A DNA stretch of 64,000 nucleotides from Caballeronia turbans (lineage in GTDB: Bacteria; Pseudomonadota; Gammaproteobacteria; Burkholderiales; Burkholderiaceae), in NCBI GenBank assembly GCA_001544655.2, contig FCOD02000015.1, forward strand, positions 1 through 64,000, given 5' to 3'. Position numbers and translations under genes: made by a program. Position 1 is the stretch's first letter, and every line of letters begins with the position of its first letter. A model generated the notes under the pieces. The model saw only the letters and a list, made by a program, of their open reading frames with translations. It searched no databases and was not told the origin of the DNA. Below, piece after piece: positions 42,348 through 52,064 of the stretch.

Positions 42348-43901
42348 TCAGCTCTTCGCCTTGGGCATCTGCGAAACCAGCGACAAGCCGATGTCCATGC
42401 CTTCCACCTGGAAGTGCGGCACGATGAAGAGCTTGATGCGGAAGAAGCCGGGGTTGTCCTCGATGTCCTCGACCATCACCTTCGCCTCACGCAGCGGATG
42501 CGACGCCTGCAACTCGTCGCCCGGATCCTTCATCTCGGTGACGAGGCTCTTGATCCAGTTGTTCAGTTCGAGTTCGAGCAGACGCCGGTCCTTCGTCGTA
42601 CCGATGTTCTCGCGCTGAATCAGCTTCAGATAATGCGCGATGCGCGAGAGCAGGAAAATGTACGGCAGGCGCGCATTGATCCGGCTGTTCGCGGTCGCTT
42701 CCTTGGTCTCATACAGCGCGGGCTTTTGCGTCGAGTTGGCCGAGAAGAAGCACGCGAAATCGTGGTTCTTGTAGAACGAGAGCGGAATGAAGCCGAGATT
42801 CGCAAATTCGAATTCACGCGTTTCGGGAATCAGCACTTCGGTCGGGATCTTCGGCTGCACGCCGGTGCCGAGATCGTACAGGTGCACCGGCAGATCCTCG
42901 ACCTTGCCGCCTGCCTGCGGACCGCGAATCTGCACGCACCAGCCGTTGTTCACGAAGCTGCGCGTCATGTTCGCCGCGAACGCGAAAGACGCGTTCACCC
43001 ACAGATAACGATCGTGGTCCGGACCCTTCACCTGCTCTTCGTAGTTGAAGGCGCGCACAGGCGTGGTGTCCTTGCCGTACGGCAGGCGGCCGAGCACGCG
43101 CGGCATCACGAGGCCGACGTAGCGTGCGTCGTCCGTGTCGCGGAAGCTCTTCCACTTGATGTACTCGGCACGGTCGAAGTAGTTGCCGATGTCCTGAATC
43201 GCCGCGACTTCTTCCATCGATTTCTTGCCGAAGAAGGCCGCACCCACCGCACCGATGAACGGCATGTGCGCCGCCGCCGCCACCTTCGAGATATTGCGCA
43301 GCAAGGCCACGTCCTGCGGCGAGTTGGCGAATTCGAAGTCGCTGACGAGCGCGCTGATCGGCTGGCCGCCCGGCGTATCGTATTCCTCGATGTAGGTCAG
43401 GCGATACAGGCCGCTCTGAATCAGTTCCGGCGCGTCGTCGAAGTCGCGGATCAGCGCGTCCTTCGACACGTCCAGCACTTCGATGCGCGCGTTCTTGCGG
43501 AAATCCGTGCGCGAGACGAGCATCTTCAGGCCACGCCAGCGGCCTTCCAGCGCCTGAAACTCAGGGTTGTGCATCACCGAATCGAGCTGTTTGCTGATCT
43601 GGCGGTCCAACTGCCCGATGAAGAAATCGAGCAGCGACTTGTCGAGACGGTCCACGGGCTTGCTCGTCTGCGCGACGAGGTCGAGGAACGCGCCCATGCC
43701 GCGCGCGAGGCGCTCGTCGGCCGACGCTTCGGAAAGCATGTCGTTGTCGCGAAATGCCTCGAGCGGACGCGCCTGTTGCACCGGGCTCAGGTTGATCTTG
43801 TTGCACAGCGATGCATAGACGCTGTCGCCATACGACTCTTGCGGAGCGTCGAGCACGACGGATTCGCCTGCGGCGCTTGCGCGGACTTCTTTCTTACTCA
43901 T
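42348..43901 (-). CDS. tssC: T6SS sheath large subunit TssC (VipB)
   Basis: A 517-residue sheath protein. Typical segments: FIGQLDRQISKQLDSVMHNP near residue 100, WRGLKMLVSRTD, ISALVSDFEFANSP, FIGAVGAAFFG and the C-terminal HFQVEGMDIGLSLVSQMP. With TssB it polymerises into the contractile sheath around the Hcp tube. It is downstream of tssB with 45 bp between and transcribed away from tssK. It is of normal length and has no damage. Confidence 0.96.
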   Translation of the reverse strand: MSKKEVRASAAGESVVLDAPQESYGDSVYASLCNKINLSPVQQARPLEAFRDNDMLSEASADERLARGMGAFLDLVAQTSKPVDRLDKSLLDFFIGQLDRQISKQLDSVMHNPEFQALEGRWRGLKMLVSRTDFRKNARIEVLDVSKDALIRDFDDAPELIQSGLYRLTYIEEYDTPGGQPISALVSDFEFANSPQDVALLRNISKVAAAAHMPFIGAVGAAFFGKKSMEEVAAIQDIGNYFDRAEYIKWKSFRDTDDARYVGLVMPRVLGRLPYGKDTTPVRAFNYEEQVKGPDHDRYLWVNASFAFAANMTRSFVNNGWCVQIRGPQAGGKVEDLPVHLYDLGTGVQPKIPTEVLIPETREFEFANLGFIPLSFYKNHDFACFFSANSTQKPALYETKEATANSRINARLPYIFLLSRIAHYLKLIQRENIGTTKDRRLLELELNNWIKSLVTEMKDPGDELQASHPLREAKVMVEDIEDNPGFFRIKLFIVPHFQVEGMDIGLSLVSQMPKAKS

Positions 43902-43946
43902 CGATTGTCCTGTCTGGGAAGCTTGTCGGTTGAAGGCTGAAGGAGC

Positions 43947-44459
43947 TCAGGCGTGGCCTTCGGGCTGCGTCGCCGCCGTCGCGATCTGCGAGAGCTCGCC
44001 GCGCAGCTTGTCGGAGAGTTCCTTGTTCTTCAGGATCTTTTCGAACTCGCGACGGAACGTACCGTTGTCCAGCAAATTCGACTTCAGATCGCGCAGCAGA
44101 TTACGCACGGCGAGCAGCGCCTGCAGTTCCGGGATCTGCCGGGCCACCTGCTCCGGCTCGAAGTCCTTCATCGAGCGGAAGGAGAGGTTCACCGGCATGT
44201 CGGAGCCGTCGTTCGCGAGCGTGTTTTCGGTGGCGAATTTCAGGTCCGGCGCGTAGTCCGCCAGAACCGCGTCGAAGTTGTTCTTGTCGATATTGACCTT
44301 CTTGCGCTCGGAAAGCGGCGCCTGCTCGCGTCCCGCGCTGAAGTCGCCCGCGACGAGCAGCTTGAGCGGCAATTCGACCTTTTTTTGAGCGCCGCCGGTA
44401 TGCAGATCCAGCGTGATCGAAACACGGCTCTTGGGAATCTCCCTCTGAAAGCTATCCAT
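43947..44459 (-). CDS. tssB: T6SS sheath small subunit TssB (VipA)
   Basis: A 170-residue protein. ATG 44459 is preferred over the TTG one codon up because AAGGATT lies upstream. Family features: RVSITLDLHTGGAQKKVELPLKLLVAGDFS, LSERKKVNIDKNNFDAVL and VNLSFRSMKDFEPEQVARQIPEL. It pairs with TssC in the contractile sheath and offers the helix recognised by ClpV. It heads the leftward tssBC transcript. Confidence 0.96.
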   Translation of the reverse strand: MDSFQREIPKSRVSITLDLHTGGAQKKVELPLKLLVAGDFSAGREQAPLSERKKVNIDKNNFDAVLADYAPDLKFATENTLANDGSDMPVNLSFRSMKDFEPEQVARQIPELQALLAVRNLLRDLKSNLLDNGTFRREFEKILKNKELSDKLRGELSQIATAATQPEGHA

Positions 44460-44960
44460 CAATAATCCTTATCAAATAGATGACATGCATCTCAATATAG
44501 AGAAAGCGGGACCGCAGTTTTTGGGGCTGCCCGACCGAGCGAAGCAAACCCAGTCTACGAATTTGACTGTTCGAACGTCATTAGGGTCCTATTAGAACAG
44601 GTTTCACATCATTAAAAAAGTATCGTCATCTTGACTGTATGTTCTGCAAAGCAGATGCGCAGAACCCGCTCATGACGTTGATCGAGAAAGGATTTCCAGG
44701 CGCTTCTTCTGGCGCTCCCTCGAATTCGCAAGTCGCGGCGTACCTCCGGTGCCGACACTAATTGACATTTCACACTCGACCGCAACCCATCTTGAAAATA
44801 AGCCGTATGCAGGATGACAGGTGGCAAGTTGTTGTTATCAAGCGATTTCATATTCCCTGATCGGCAATCAAGGTTTTTTAACGAGTAGGTATACGAATTA
44901 AATGGTGGAATATAGAATCCCCTCCCCGATATAGACGAATAGCCTCACCCAAATACACAT
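44460..44960. promoter_or_regulatory. Divergent tssB/tssK control region
   Basis: A 500-bp region with clearly lower GC than the flanking genes, especially near both ends. On the tssB side an inverted repeat AGATG-ACATG-CATCT (44478-44492) and a TATATT-like -10 lie close to the start. On the tssK side are AT-rich stretches (TATACG, ATATAG) without a clear -35. A 79-codon leftward frame (44612-44851) looks non-coding. A sigma-54 site was looked for and not found. Confidence 0.6.
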
Positions 44961-46313
44961 ATGCGGATCGATAAACCGCTCTGGCACGAAGGCCTGATTC
45001 TCACGCAGCAGCATTTTCAGCAGCAGGAGCGGTGGACGGAATTCGCCTTGCGCCAGTTCACGACGGCCGCGCTCGCGCAACCTTGGGGAACGCTCGACGT
45101 CGAGGTAGACGAAGACGCACTCGCCGCCGGCCGCTTCAAGCTGTCGCGGCTCAGGCTGCGTTTTCCCGACGGCACGCCCATCGACACGTCGCTCGCGCAG
45201 GCGCTGCCGCCCGCGCGCGATCTCACGCAAGGCGTGAGCGCCGAACGGCAAAGTGTGACCGTGCTGGCCGCGCTCGCTTTGCCCGACGCCAATGGCAATA
45301 ACTGCCGCATGGACGAAACGGCGCTCACGCGGCCGCGCCGCGCCTATCGCGAATTCGTCAAGGTGGTCGACCTGAACGGCACGGACGAAACCGAGATCGC
45401 CGCGGAGCGGCACGCCGTGCGCCTGCTTCTCGACTTCGAGCCACATGCCGATGACACCGTTTGCGCCATCGCGCGCCTGACGCGTTCGACGAGCGGACAG
45501 TTCCAGCTCGACCGGCGCTACGTGCCCCCTTGCCTGTCGTTGAGCGCGCATACGCTGCATGTCGAGCGCATCGGCCGGATAGCCGACATCCTGCTGGCGA
45601 AGAGCCTTGCGCTCGGCGCACGACGCAGCGAACGCATCGAACAGGTCGCCGAATACGGCGTGGCCGACGTGCAACTGTTCTGGCTCCTGCACTGCATTCA
45701 TGCGGCGTGGCCGAAGCTGCGGTTCCTCGCGTCGAATCCGAACCTGCCGCCCGAGCGGCTGTATTCGGTTCTGGCCGAGCTCGCCAGCGCGTTGATGACG
45801 TTCTCCACGAGCGCACAGCTCACGGATATCCCCGCCTACGATCACGTGCGCGCGGACGAAGTGTTCGCGGAGCTCGAATCGATGATCCGCAATCTGCTGG
45901 ACGCGATCATTCCGTCGCGCGTCGTGCCGATCGATCTCGCGCACGACAACGCGACGACGTGGAGCGGCAAGATTCTCGACACGCGCATCGCCGACGGCGC
46001 CGCCGACTGGTATCTGTCGGTCAACTCGACGCTGCCCGCCTTCGAACTCATCGAGCGAATCCCGCGCCTGTGCAAGATCGGCGCGCCCGACGAGGTCGAT
46101 CACATCGTCAATTCCGCGCTCGCGGGCATCCCGCTGAAGGCCGTTCAGCGCGTGCCGGCGGCGATTCCCGTGCGGCTCGACAACCAGTACTTCGCGCTCG
46201 ATGCCGCGAGTCCGGCGCACGCGCGCATGCTGGCCGCGCGCGCATGTCAGGTTTATCTGCCGACCTCGGTGCCGGACGTCTCGCTCGAACTCTACGCGGT
46301 GCTGCGCTCATGA
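44961..46313 (+). CDS. tssK: T6SS baseplate protein TssK
   Basis: A 450-residue protein. The N-terminal segment PLWHEGLILTQQHFQQQERW is the TssK signature (W.EG..L.PQHFQQ), and the C-terminal region QYFALDAASPAHARMLAARACQVYLP is also typical. TssK trimers link the baseplate to the TssLM membrane complex. Its stop overlaps the tssL start (ATGA), so the two are coupled. The start lies after a long AT-rich leader with no strong ribosome site. Confidence 0.95.
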   Translation: MRIDKPLWHEGLILTQQHFQQQERWTEFALRQFTTAALAQPWGTLDVEVDEDALAAGRFKLSRLRLRFPDGTPIDTSLAQALPPARDLTQGVSAERQSVTVLAALALPDANGNNCRMDETALTRPRRAYREFVKVVDLNGTDETEIAAERHAVRLLLDFEPHADDTVCAIARLTRSTSGQFQLDRRYVPPCLSLSAHTLHVERIGRIADILLAKSLALGARRSERIEQVAEYGVADVQLFWLLHCIHAAWPKLRFLASNPNLPPERLYSVLAELASALMTFSTSAQLTDIPAYDHVRADEVFAELESMIRNLLDAIIPSRVVPIDLAHDNATTWSGKILDTRIADGAADWYLSVNSTLPAFELIERIPRLCKIGAPDEVDHIVNSALAGIPLKAVQRVPAAIPVRLDNQYFALDAASPAHARMLAARACQVYLPTSVPDVSLELYAVLRS

Positions 46314-47038
46314 ACATGCTGTCCACATCTCCCGCTCATCCCGGCCTCGTCGAACCGGCGCCGGGTATCGCACCGGCCCATGTGAGCGGCATGCGCGATC
46401 TGCTCCGCGACACGGCGCTCTTCGTCGCGAATCTGTCCACCGGCGGCAGGGCGGGGGATTTCACTGCGTTGCGCGCGCGTTGCGCGTCGATGGTTGCGGA
46501 ACTGAGCGCTGCGCTCGAACGCCGCGGTTATCCGGAAGACGTGTGCGACGATGCCGTGAAGGCGCAATGCGCGCTGCTCGACGAAACCGCTCTGCTGCAC
46601 CTCTCCGACCACGACAAGCCGCTATGGTCCGCACAGCCTTTGCAGGTCGAGAAATTCAAGCAGCACGATGGCGGCGAGCGCGTGTTCGAGCGGCTCGAGT
46701 TCCGCATGCGCGAGCGTGCGCCCGAGGTCGATCTGCTCGAATCCTATGCAGCCATTCTCGGCCTGGGATTTCTCGGCCGATACGCGGTTCACGGTGAAAA
46801 CGAGCGGCAGGCGCTCATCGCCGAGCTGAATACGCTGATCGGGCGCCTTCGCCCCGAAGGCGAGCGCTCGCTCGTCATCGATCAGCTGGGCCGGCGCTTC
46901 GGCGACTGGTTGCGGCGCGTCTCGCCGTGGGCTATCGCCGGACTCGGCTGCGCCGTCGCGCTCGTGACGTGGACGATCTGGCACATCGCGCTCGATGTGC
47001 AACTCGCCGCGTTGATTCCCCACGCCGTCAAGCCGTGA
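46310..47038 (+). CDS. tssL: T6SS membrane protein TssL (DotU-like), short form
   Basis: A 242-residue protein with a cytosolic DotU domain (CDDAVKAQCALLDETALLH, WSAQPLQVEKFKQHDGGERVFERLE, LLESYAAILGLGFLGRY) and a single C-terminal helix (WAIAGLGCAVALVTWTIWHIAL). It lacks the OmpA-like peptidoglycan domain found in long TssL forms. The gene after it supplies such a domain on a separate protein. ATG 46310 overlaps the tssK stop. Confidence 0.94.
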   Translation: MNMLSTSPAHPGLVEPAPGIAPAHVSGMRDLLRDTALFVANLSTGGRAGDFTALRARCASMVAELSAALERRGYPEDVCDDAVKAQCALLDETALLHLSDHDKPLWSAQPLQVEKFKQHDGGERVFERLEFRMRERAPEVDLLESYAAILGLGFLGRYAVHGENERQALIAELNTLIGRLRPEGERSLVIDQLGRRFGDWLRRVSPWAIAGLGCAVALVTWTIWHIALDVQLAALIPHAVKP

Positions 47039-47043
47039 GCAAC

Positions 47044-48726
47044 ATGCCAAGGTTGGGTTATCCGGCGCGCACGATCGTCGTGCTCGCAGCGCTTCTCGCG
47101 CTCGCCGTGCTTTGGTTCGTGCAGCCGTTCGGCAAGGAATGGAACTGGCCTTGCGCGGCCGGCATCGTGATCGCCGCGGCCGCCTTCATCGCCTGGCGCA
47201 CGCGGCAACTCGCACGTGCGCGCAAGCGAAGCGCGCCTATCCTGCGCGCGCTGGGCGCCGCGACCGTCGACATTCCGTTGAATCTGCGTGCCCGCATGCC
47301 GCTCGTGCTCGTCACGGGCGATGCGCTCGCCCCGCTTTTCGATCACGGTGCGCGTGAGCCGCGCCTGGTGTACATCGGCGATGGCGCGATCTGGCTGCGC
47401 GTGGATCGTCCGCAGGATCTTCCCGAGGTCGCGCTCGCGATGCGGCAATGGCGCGACGGCCATCCGCCCGACGGCGTCGTGCTGAGCATCGCGCCGTCGC
47501 TCCACGCCGACGCGGACGCGCTCTCACAACGCCTGCGCGTGGCGCGTCAGGCGCTCGCCGATGCCTCGCGCATCGTCAGCACGCGCCTGCCGGGTTACAT
47601 CGCCGTCTATCAGCGCCTGACGAACCTGTCGCCACGCGATGCGAACCTCACGCGCCAATGGCACAGCGCGTCGGCCGGCGCGCCGATCATCGACGCGGGG
47701 CGCTTCGAAGCCGTCATCCGGAATGCGGAAAGCGAGGCCTCGCGCCACGCCGGAGATCGCTACACGGCCGTCCATGCCGCCGCGCTGGCGTCGATCGTCG
47801 GCTGGACGCAGCGTGTGGTCTTCGGCACGCTCACCGATCCGCGTCAGCCGGCCGCGCCCTGGGCGCTTCACGGCGCGGGCTGGATCGATTGCGGACCCGC
47901 GAGCGATGCGTCCAGGCCGTGGGAGCAAGACGTTCAATTGCAGACGCGCATTGCGCCCGCGAACCTCGATGCAACGCCCGCGCCGTGGCCGCTGCCGCAA
48001 TCGCTGCTCGAAGCGATGCCGCGCCGCGCCGCCATGTCGCCGCGCGTCGCCGCCTTCGCGCACGCGATCGGCATCGCCGCGCTCGCCGCCAGCGCCGCGT
48101 TTCTCGGCGCGGGTCGCCACAACACGGAATTGCTCGATCGCGTCCATGCGGACCTGGATCGCTACGCGTCCATCACGCCGGATCGCGACGCCGCCCGGCG
48201 CGATGCGCTGCGCTCGCTCGCCGCCGATCGCGACGAACTGGATCGCAACGCCCGCACCGGTGAGCCGCTCAACTTATCGTTCGGCCTGTATCACGGCGCG
48301 CAACTGCTGCCGGCCTTGAATGCGGCAATCGCAAGCTATCAGCCGCCGCCTCCGCCGCCCGCCGTGGTGACGCTCGACAGCATGTCGCTCTTCGACAGCG
48401 GCAAGGCGCAGTTGAAGCCCGGCTCGACGCGTGCGCTCGTCGCGGCCCTCGAAATGATCAAGGCTCATCCCGGCAAGCGGATACTCGTCGCGGGGCACAC
48501 TGACAACGCGGGCGATGCCGCCAGCAATCTGAGACTATCGAACGCGCGCGCGGCGGCATTGCGCGACTGGCTGATCGACGCCTCGGGCATTCCGGCGACG
48601 CAGTTCGCGGTGCAGGGCTACGGCGACACGCGCCCGATCGTCGCCAATGACACGCCCGAAGGCCGCGCAAAGAATCGCCGCGTCGAGATCACGCTGGTGC
48701 CGGACGAAGCCAATACCGCGAAGTAA
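47044..48726 (+). CDS. T6SS-associated membrane protein with C-terminal OmpA domain
   Basis: A 560-residue protein. Two N-terminal helices (TIVVLAALLALAVLWFVQPF and WPCAAGIVIAAAAFIAW) precede a region (MPLVLVTGDALAPLF...YIGDGAIWLRV) that recalls the start of the TssM/IcmF cytosolic domain but is far too short to be TssM. A third helix (about residues 337-360) leads to a proline run and an OmpA peptidoglycan-binding domain (LDSMSLFDSGKAQL, ILVAGHTDNAGDAASNLRLS, GYGDTRPIVAND). It probably fixes the TssL/TssM complex to the cell wall in place of an OmpA extension on TssL. It starts 5 bp after tssL. Confidence 0.82.
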   Translation: MPRLGYPARTIVVLAALLALAVLWFVQPFGKEWNWPCAAGIVIAAAAFIAWRTRQLARARKRSAPILRALGAATVDIPLNLRARMPLVLVTGDALAPLFDHGAREPRLVYIGDGAIWLRVDRPQDLPEVALAMRQWRDGHPPDGVVLSIAPSLHADADALSQRLRVARQALADASRIVSTRLPGYIAVYQRLTNLSPRDANLTRQWHSASAGAPIIDAGRFEAVIRNAESEASRHAGDRYTAVHAAALASIVGWTQRVVFGTLTDPRQPAAPWALHGAGWIDCGPASDASRPWEQDVQLQTRIAPANLDATPAPWPLPQSLLEAMPRRAAMSPRVAAFAHAIGIAALAASAAFLGAGRHNTELLDRVHADLDRYASITPDRDAARRDALRSLAADRDELDRNARTGEPLNLSFGLYHGAQLLPALNAAIASYQPPPPPPAVVTLDSMSLFDSGKAQLKPGSTRALVAALEMIKAHPGKRILVAGHTDNAGDAASNLRLSNARAAALRDWLIDASGIPATQFAVQGYGDTRPIVANDTPEGRAKNRRVEITLVPDEANTAK

Positions 48727-48821
48727 CATCGCGAATCGAATCCCCGGGGTTCTCTCTCCGGGATCTTGTCGCTCAGGATTCTTCCTGGGCATCGCTTGGC
48801 AGTACCAAAGAGGAGTAGTAA

Positions 48822-49274
48822 ATGGCAATTCCCGCATACATGTGGCTCAAGGATGACGGCGGCGCCGACATCAAGGGTTCCGTCACCGTGCAAAGCCGCG
48901 AAGGCAGCGTCGAGATCGTCGCGTTCGACCACGGCGTGCACATCCCGACCGATGGCAACACGGGCAAGCTGACCAAGGAAACCGACGCATCGACGCCGTA
49001 CCTGTACAAGGCGGTGACGAGCGGCCAGACGCTGAAGTCCGTCGAAATCAAGTGGTACAAGATCGACGACGCGGGCAAGGAGAAGGAATACTTCAACACC
49101 AAGCTCGACAACGTCAAGGTCGTCGCCGTGCGTCCGAAGATGCTCGACATCAAGAATCCGGATTACGAGAAGCACAACCATCTGGAAGAAGTCGAACTGC
49201 GCTACGAACAGATCACCTGGTCGTACAAGGACGGCAACATCATCCACAAGGACACGTGGAACGAGCGCGCGTAA
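48822..49274 (+). CDS. hcp: T6SS tube protein Hcp (TssD)
   Basis: A 150-residue protein beginning MAIPAYMWLKDDGGADIKGS, the Hcp N-terminus, with FDHGVHIPTDGNTGKLT and RYEQITWSYKDGNIIHKDTW later, which match Hcp of the Burkholderia type. Hexamers stack into the inner tube and carry small effectors. AAAGAGGAG lies upstream, a strong ribosome site suited to an abundant product. A terminator with a T run follows at once, so hcp can be expressed apart from tssH. Confidence 0.95.
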   Translation: MAIPAYMWLKDDGGADIKGSVTVQSREGSVEIVAFDHGVHIPTDGNTGKLTKETDASTPYLYKAVTSGQTLKSVEIKWYKIDDAGKEKEYFNTKLDNVKVVAVRPKMLDIKNPDYEKHNHLEEVELRYEQITWSYKDGNIIHKDTWNERA

Positions 49275-49300
49275 GCGCCTCATGACGACGTGAGTCGTCC

Positions 49301-49331
49301 AAGCCAGCCCGCCTCGCGGGCTGGCTTTTTC
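49301..49331 (+). terminator. Rho-independent terminator after hcp
   Basis: A 12-bp stem (AAGCCAGCCCGC with GCGGGCTGGCTT), 3-base loop, then TTTTTCTTCT. It is the clearest intrinsic terminator in the window. It separates tssK-tssL-ompA-hcp from tssH-tssE. Confidence 0.85.
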
Positions 49332-49389
49332 TTCTGCAAATTCGACAGCCCCGCACGCCCTCTTTCATTCCCTCGTCACCGGACTTCAT

Positions 49390-52053
49390 ATGACAATGCG
49401 CGACTCCACTCATCTGCTTCGCCGGCTCAATCCGCACTGCGCCCGCACGCTCGAAGCGGCCGCGAGCCTGTGCCAGACGCGCCTTTCCGATGAAATCACC
49501 GTCGAGCATTGGCTCTTGAAGCTGATCGAAGCGGACGAAGGGGATATTCCGGCGATCCTGCGTCACTATGAAATCGACGTGGATGCGATCTGGAACGCGC
49601 TGCTCGCCGCGATCGATCGTCTGCCGCGCAATCTGCGCGGCATGCCGTCGCTGTCCATCCAGCTCGCGAGCGTGCTGCAGGATGCGTGGAATCTCGCCTC
49701 GCGTGAGGATATGGAAGGCACGATCCGCTCGGCGCATCTGCTGCGCGCGATCATCGCCGCGCCGCACGTGATGCGCACGCAAGACGCATGGCCGCTTTTC
49801 TCGCTGTCCGGCGCGCAGATCGAACGTCTTGTGCCGCGGCTCGCGCGCGCGTCGTGCGAGAACGCGCCCGCGCAGGAAGACGATGAAGCCGATGAAGCAA
49901 GCACGCCGGCATCCGATACGAAAGCGGCCGCTCAACCCACGCCACGCTCGACCGAAGGCGAAGCACTCGAACGCTTCGCCATCGATCTGACCGAGAAAGC
50001 GCGTCGCGGCGAAATCGATCCCGTGTTCGGCCGCGATCGCGAAATCCAGCAGATGATCGACGTGCTCGTGCGCCGCCGCAAGAACAACCCGATCCTCGTC
50101 GGTGAGCCGGGCGTCGGCAAGACGGCGCTCGTCGAAGGGCTCGCGCTGCGCATCGCGCAAGGCAGCGTGCCGTCGCTGTTGCGAGAGGTGCGCATCCTCA
50201 CGCTCGATCTTGGTCTCCTGCAAGCCGGCGCGGGCGTAAAGGGCGAGTTCGAGCAGCGCCTGAAAAACGTGATCGACGAAGTAAAGGCTTCGGCGACACC
50301 GATCGTGCTCTTCATCGACGAAGCGCACACGCTGATCGGCGCGGGCAATTCGGCCGGCGGTTCCGATGCGGCTAATCTCTTGAAGCCGGCGCTTGCGCGC
50401 GGCGAACTGCGCACGATCGCCGCGACGACGTGGACGGAATACAAGGAATACTTCGAGCGCGATGCGGCGCTGGAGCGACGCTTCCAGATGGTGAAGGTCG
50501 AGGAGCCGGACGACGATGCCGCCTGCCTGATGCTGCGCGGCCTCGCGACCCGATACGCGAAGCATCACAACGTGCATATCCGCGACGAAGCGCTCGTCGC
50601 GGCGGTCAGGCTCTCGCGCCGTTACATCCCCGCGCGCCAGTTGCCGGACAAGGCCGTCGATCTGATCGACACGGCCGCCGCGCGCGTGCGCATGGGTCTC
50701 GATACGCCGCCCGCCGAATTGCAGCGCGCCCGCGCGGCCGTGGCGGCGCTTGCGCTCGAACGCGCGACCATCGACGCGGACGAGCGCGCGGGCATCGACG
50801 ATACGGCCACGCGTCGCGACGCGCTCGAAGCCGCGATCGCACAGGCCAACGAGGATCTCGCGGAGATCGAGGCGCGCTATGAGCGTGAGCTGTCGCTGGT
50901 TCGCGCGCTCCTGGAACAACGCGGCGACGGTGCGACAAAGCCCGACGCCCACGCCTTTGCCGCCGCCAAGAGCGCGCTCGCCGAAGCACAGGGCAAGACG
51001 CCGCTGATCTTCGCCGATGTCGATGCGCAAGCCATCGCGCGCGTGGTCGCCGAATGGACCGGTGTGCCGGTCGGCAATCTCGTTGAAGACGAACTGCTGA
51101 ACTTGCTCACGCTCGAGGACCAGTTGCAAAAGCGCGTGGTCGCGCAAGACGACGCGCTCGGCATGCTTGCGCAAAGCCTGCGCACCGCGAAGGCGGGACT
51201 CAAGAGCGAGCATGCGCCGCTCGGCGTGTTCCTGCTGACAGGAACATCGGGCGTTGGCAAGACCGAGACGGCACTCGCGCTCGCCGATGTGCTCTTCGGC
51301 GGCCAGGCCGCGCTCACGACGATCAACATGTCGGAGTATCAGGAAGCGCACACGGTATCGCAGTTGAAGGGCTCGCCGCCGGGTTACGTCGGCTACGGGC
51401 GCGGCGGCGTTCTCACCGAAGCCGTGCGCCAGCGCCCTTATAGCGTCGTGCTGCTCGATGAAGTCGAGAAAGCGCATCGCGATGTGCTCGACATGTTCTA
51501 TCAGGTCTTCGACCGCGGCTCGATGCGCGATGGCGAAGGCCGCGAGATCGACTTCCGCAACTGCGTGATCCTGATGACGTCGAACCTCGGCAGCGAACAG
51601 ATTCACGACGCGACGACCGATACGCCCGACATCGCGCATGCCGCGCTGCTCGACGCCATTCATGATCCGCTCGTGAAGCACTTTCAGCCTGCGCTGCTCG
51701 CGCGCTTCCAGACGCTCGTCTACCGGCCGCTCGACGTGAGCGCGCTCGGCCGCATCGTGCGGCTGAAGATCGCGAAGATCGCGGCTCGCCTGAAGCGTCA
51801 GCATGACGTGACGCTCGTGTGCGACGAGACGCTGATCGCATCGCTCGCCGAGATGTGCCTGTCGCGCGATTCGGGTGCCCGCAATATCGACGCGTTCCTC
51901 GATCAGCGCATCCTGCCAACGGTCTCGCGCGAATTGCTCACACGCATGGCGAGCGCCGCCGCGCCTGCCGAGATCCGTCTCGCGCAATCCGAGCAAGGCA
52001 ATCTGACGATCGAGTTCATCGATCGCGGCGAGTCGGTGCAAGCAGCCGTCTGA
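49390..52053 (+). CDS. tssH: T6SS sheath-recycling ATPase TssH (ClpV)
   Basis: An 887-residue AAA+ unfoldase. The Clp-N repeat domain spans about 1-155, a variable acidic linker 158-190, AAA domain 1 has Walker A GEPGVGKT at 238-245 and Walker B LFIDEAHT, a ClpB-like middle region follows, and AAA domain 2 has GTSGVGKTETA and VLLDEVEKAH near 620-690. GYVGYGRGGVLTEAVR is the pore-loop region. It disassembles contracted TssBC sheath. It starts about 60 bp after the hcp terminator and is followed 11 bp later by tssE. Confidence 0.96.
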   Translation: MTMRDSTHLLRRLNPHCARTLEAAASLCQTRLSDEITVEHWLLKLIEADEGDIPAILRHYEIDVDAIWNALLAAIDRLPRNLRGMPSLSIQLASVLQDAWNLASREDMEGTIRSAHLLRAIIAAPHVMRTQDAWPLFSLSGAQIERLVPRLARASCENAPAQEDDEADEASTPASDTKAAAQPTPRSTEGEALERFAIDLTEKARRGEIDPVFGRDREIQQMIDVLVRRRKNNPILVGEPGVGKTALVEGLALRIAQGSVPSLLREVRILTLDLGLLQAGAGVKGEFEQRLKNVIDEVKASATPIVLFIDEAHTLIGAGNSAGGSDAANLLKPALARGELRTIAATTWTEYKEYFERDAALERRFQMVKVEEPDDDAACLMLRGLATRYAKHHNVHIRDEALVAAVRLSRRYIPARQLPDKAVDLIDTAAARVRMGLDTPPAELQRARAAVAALALERATIDADERAGIDDTATRRDALEAAIAQANEDLAEIEARYERELSLVRALLEQRGDGATKPDAHAFAAAKSALAEAQGKTPLIFADVDAQAIARVVAEWTGVPVGNLVEDELLNLLTLEDQLQKRVVAQDDALGMLAQSLRTAKAGLKSEHAPLGVFLLTGTSGVGKTETALALADVLFGGQAALTTINMSEYQEAHTVSQLKGSPPGYVGYGRGGVLTEAVRQRPYSVVLLDEVEKAHRDVLDMFYQVFDRGSMRDGEGREIDFRNCVILMTSNLGSEQIHDATTDTPDIAHAALLDAIHDPLVKHFQPALLARFQTLVYRPLDVSALGRIVRLKIAKIAARLKRQHDVTLVCDETLIASLAEMCLSRDSGARNIDAFLDQRILPTVSRELLTRMASAAAPAEIRLAQSEQGNLTIEFIDRGESVQAAV

Positions 52054-52064
52054 AGCGAGCGACA

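Noticed and set aside
44612-44851. A 79-codon leftward frame in the tssB/tssK gap
   Set aside because: AGGG lies near the start, but codon use is unlike the neighbours, no family is recognisable, and it occupies a control region.
44460-44960. Sigma-54 promoter for the T6SS
   Set aside because: No sequence with GG and GC at the required 10-bp spacing and flanking consensus was found by eye.
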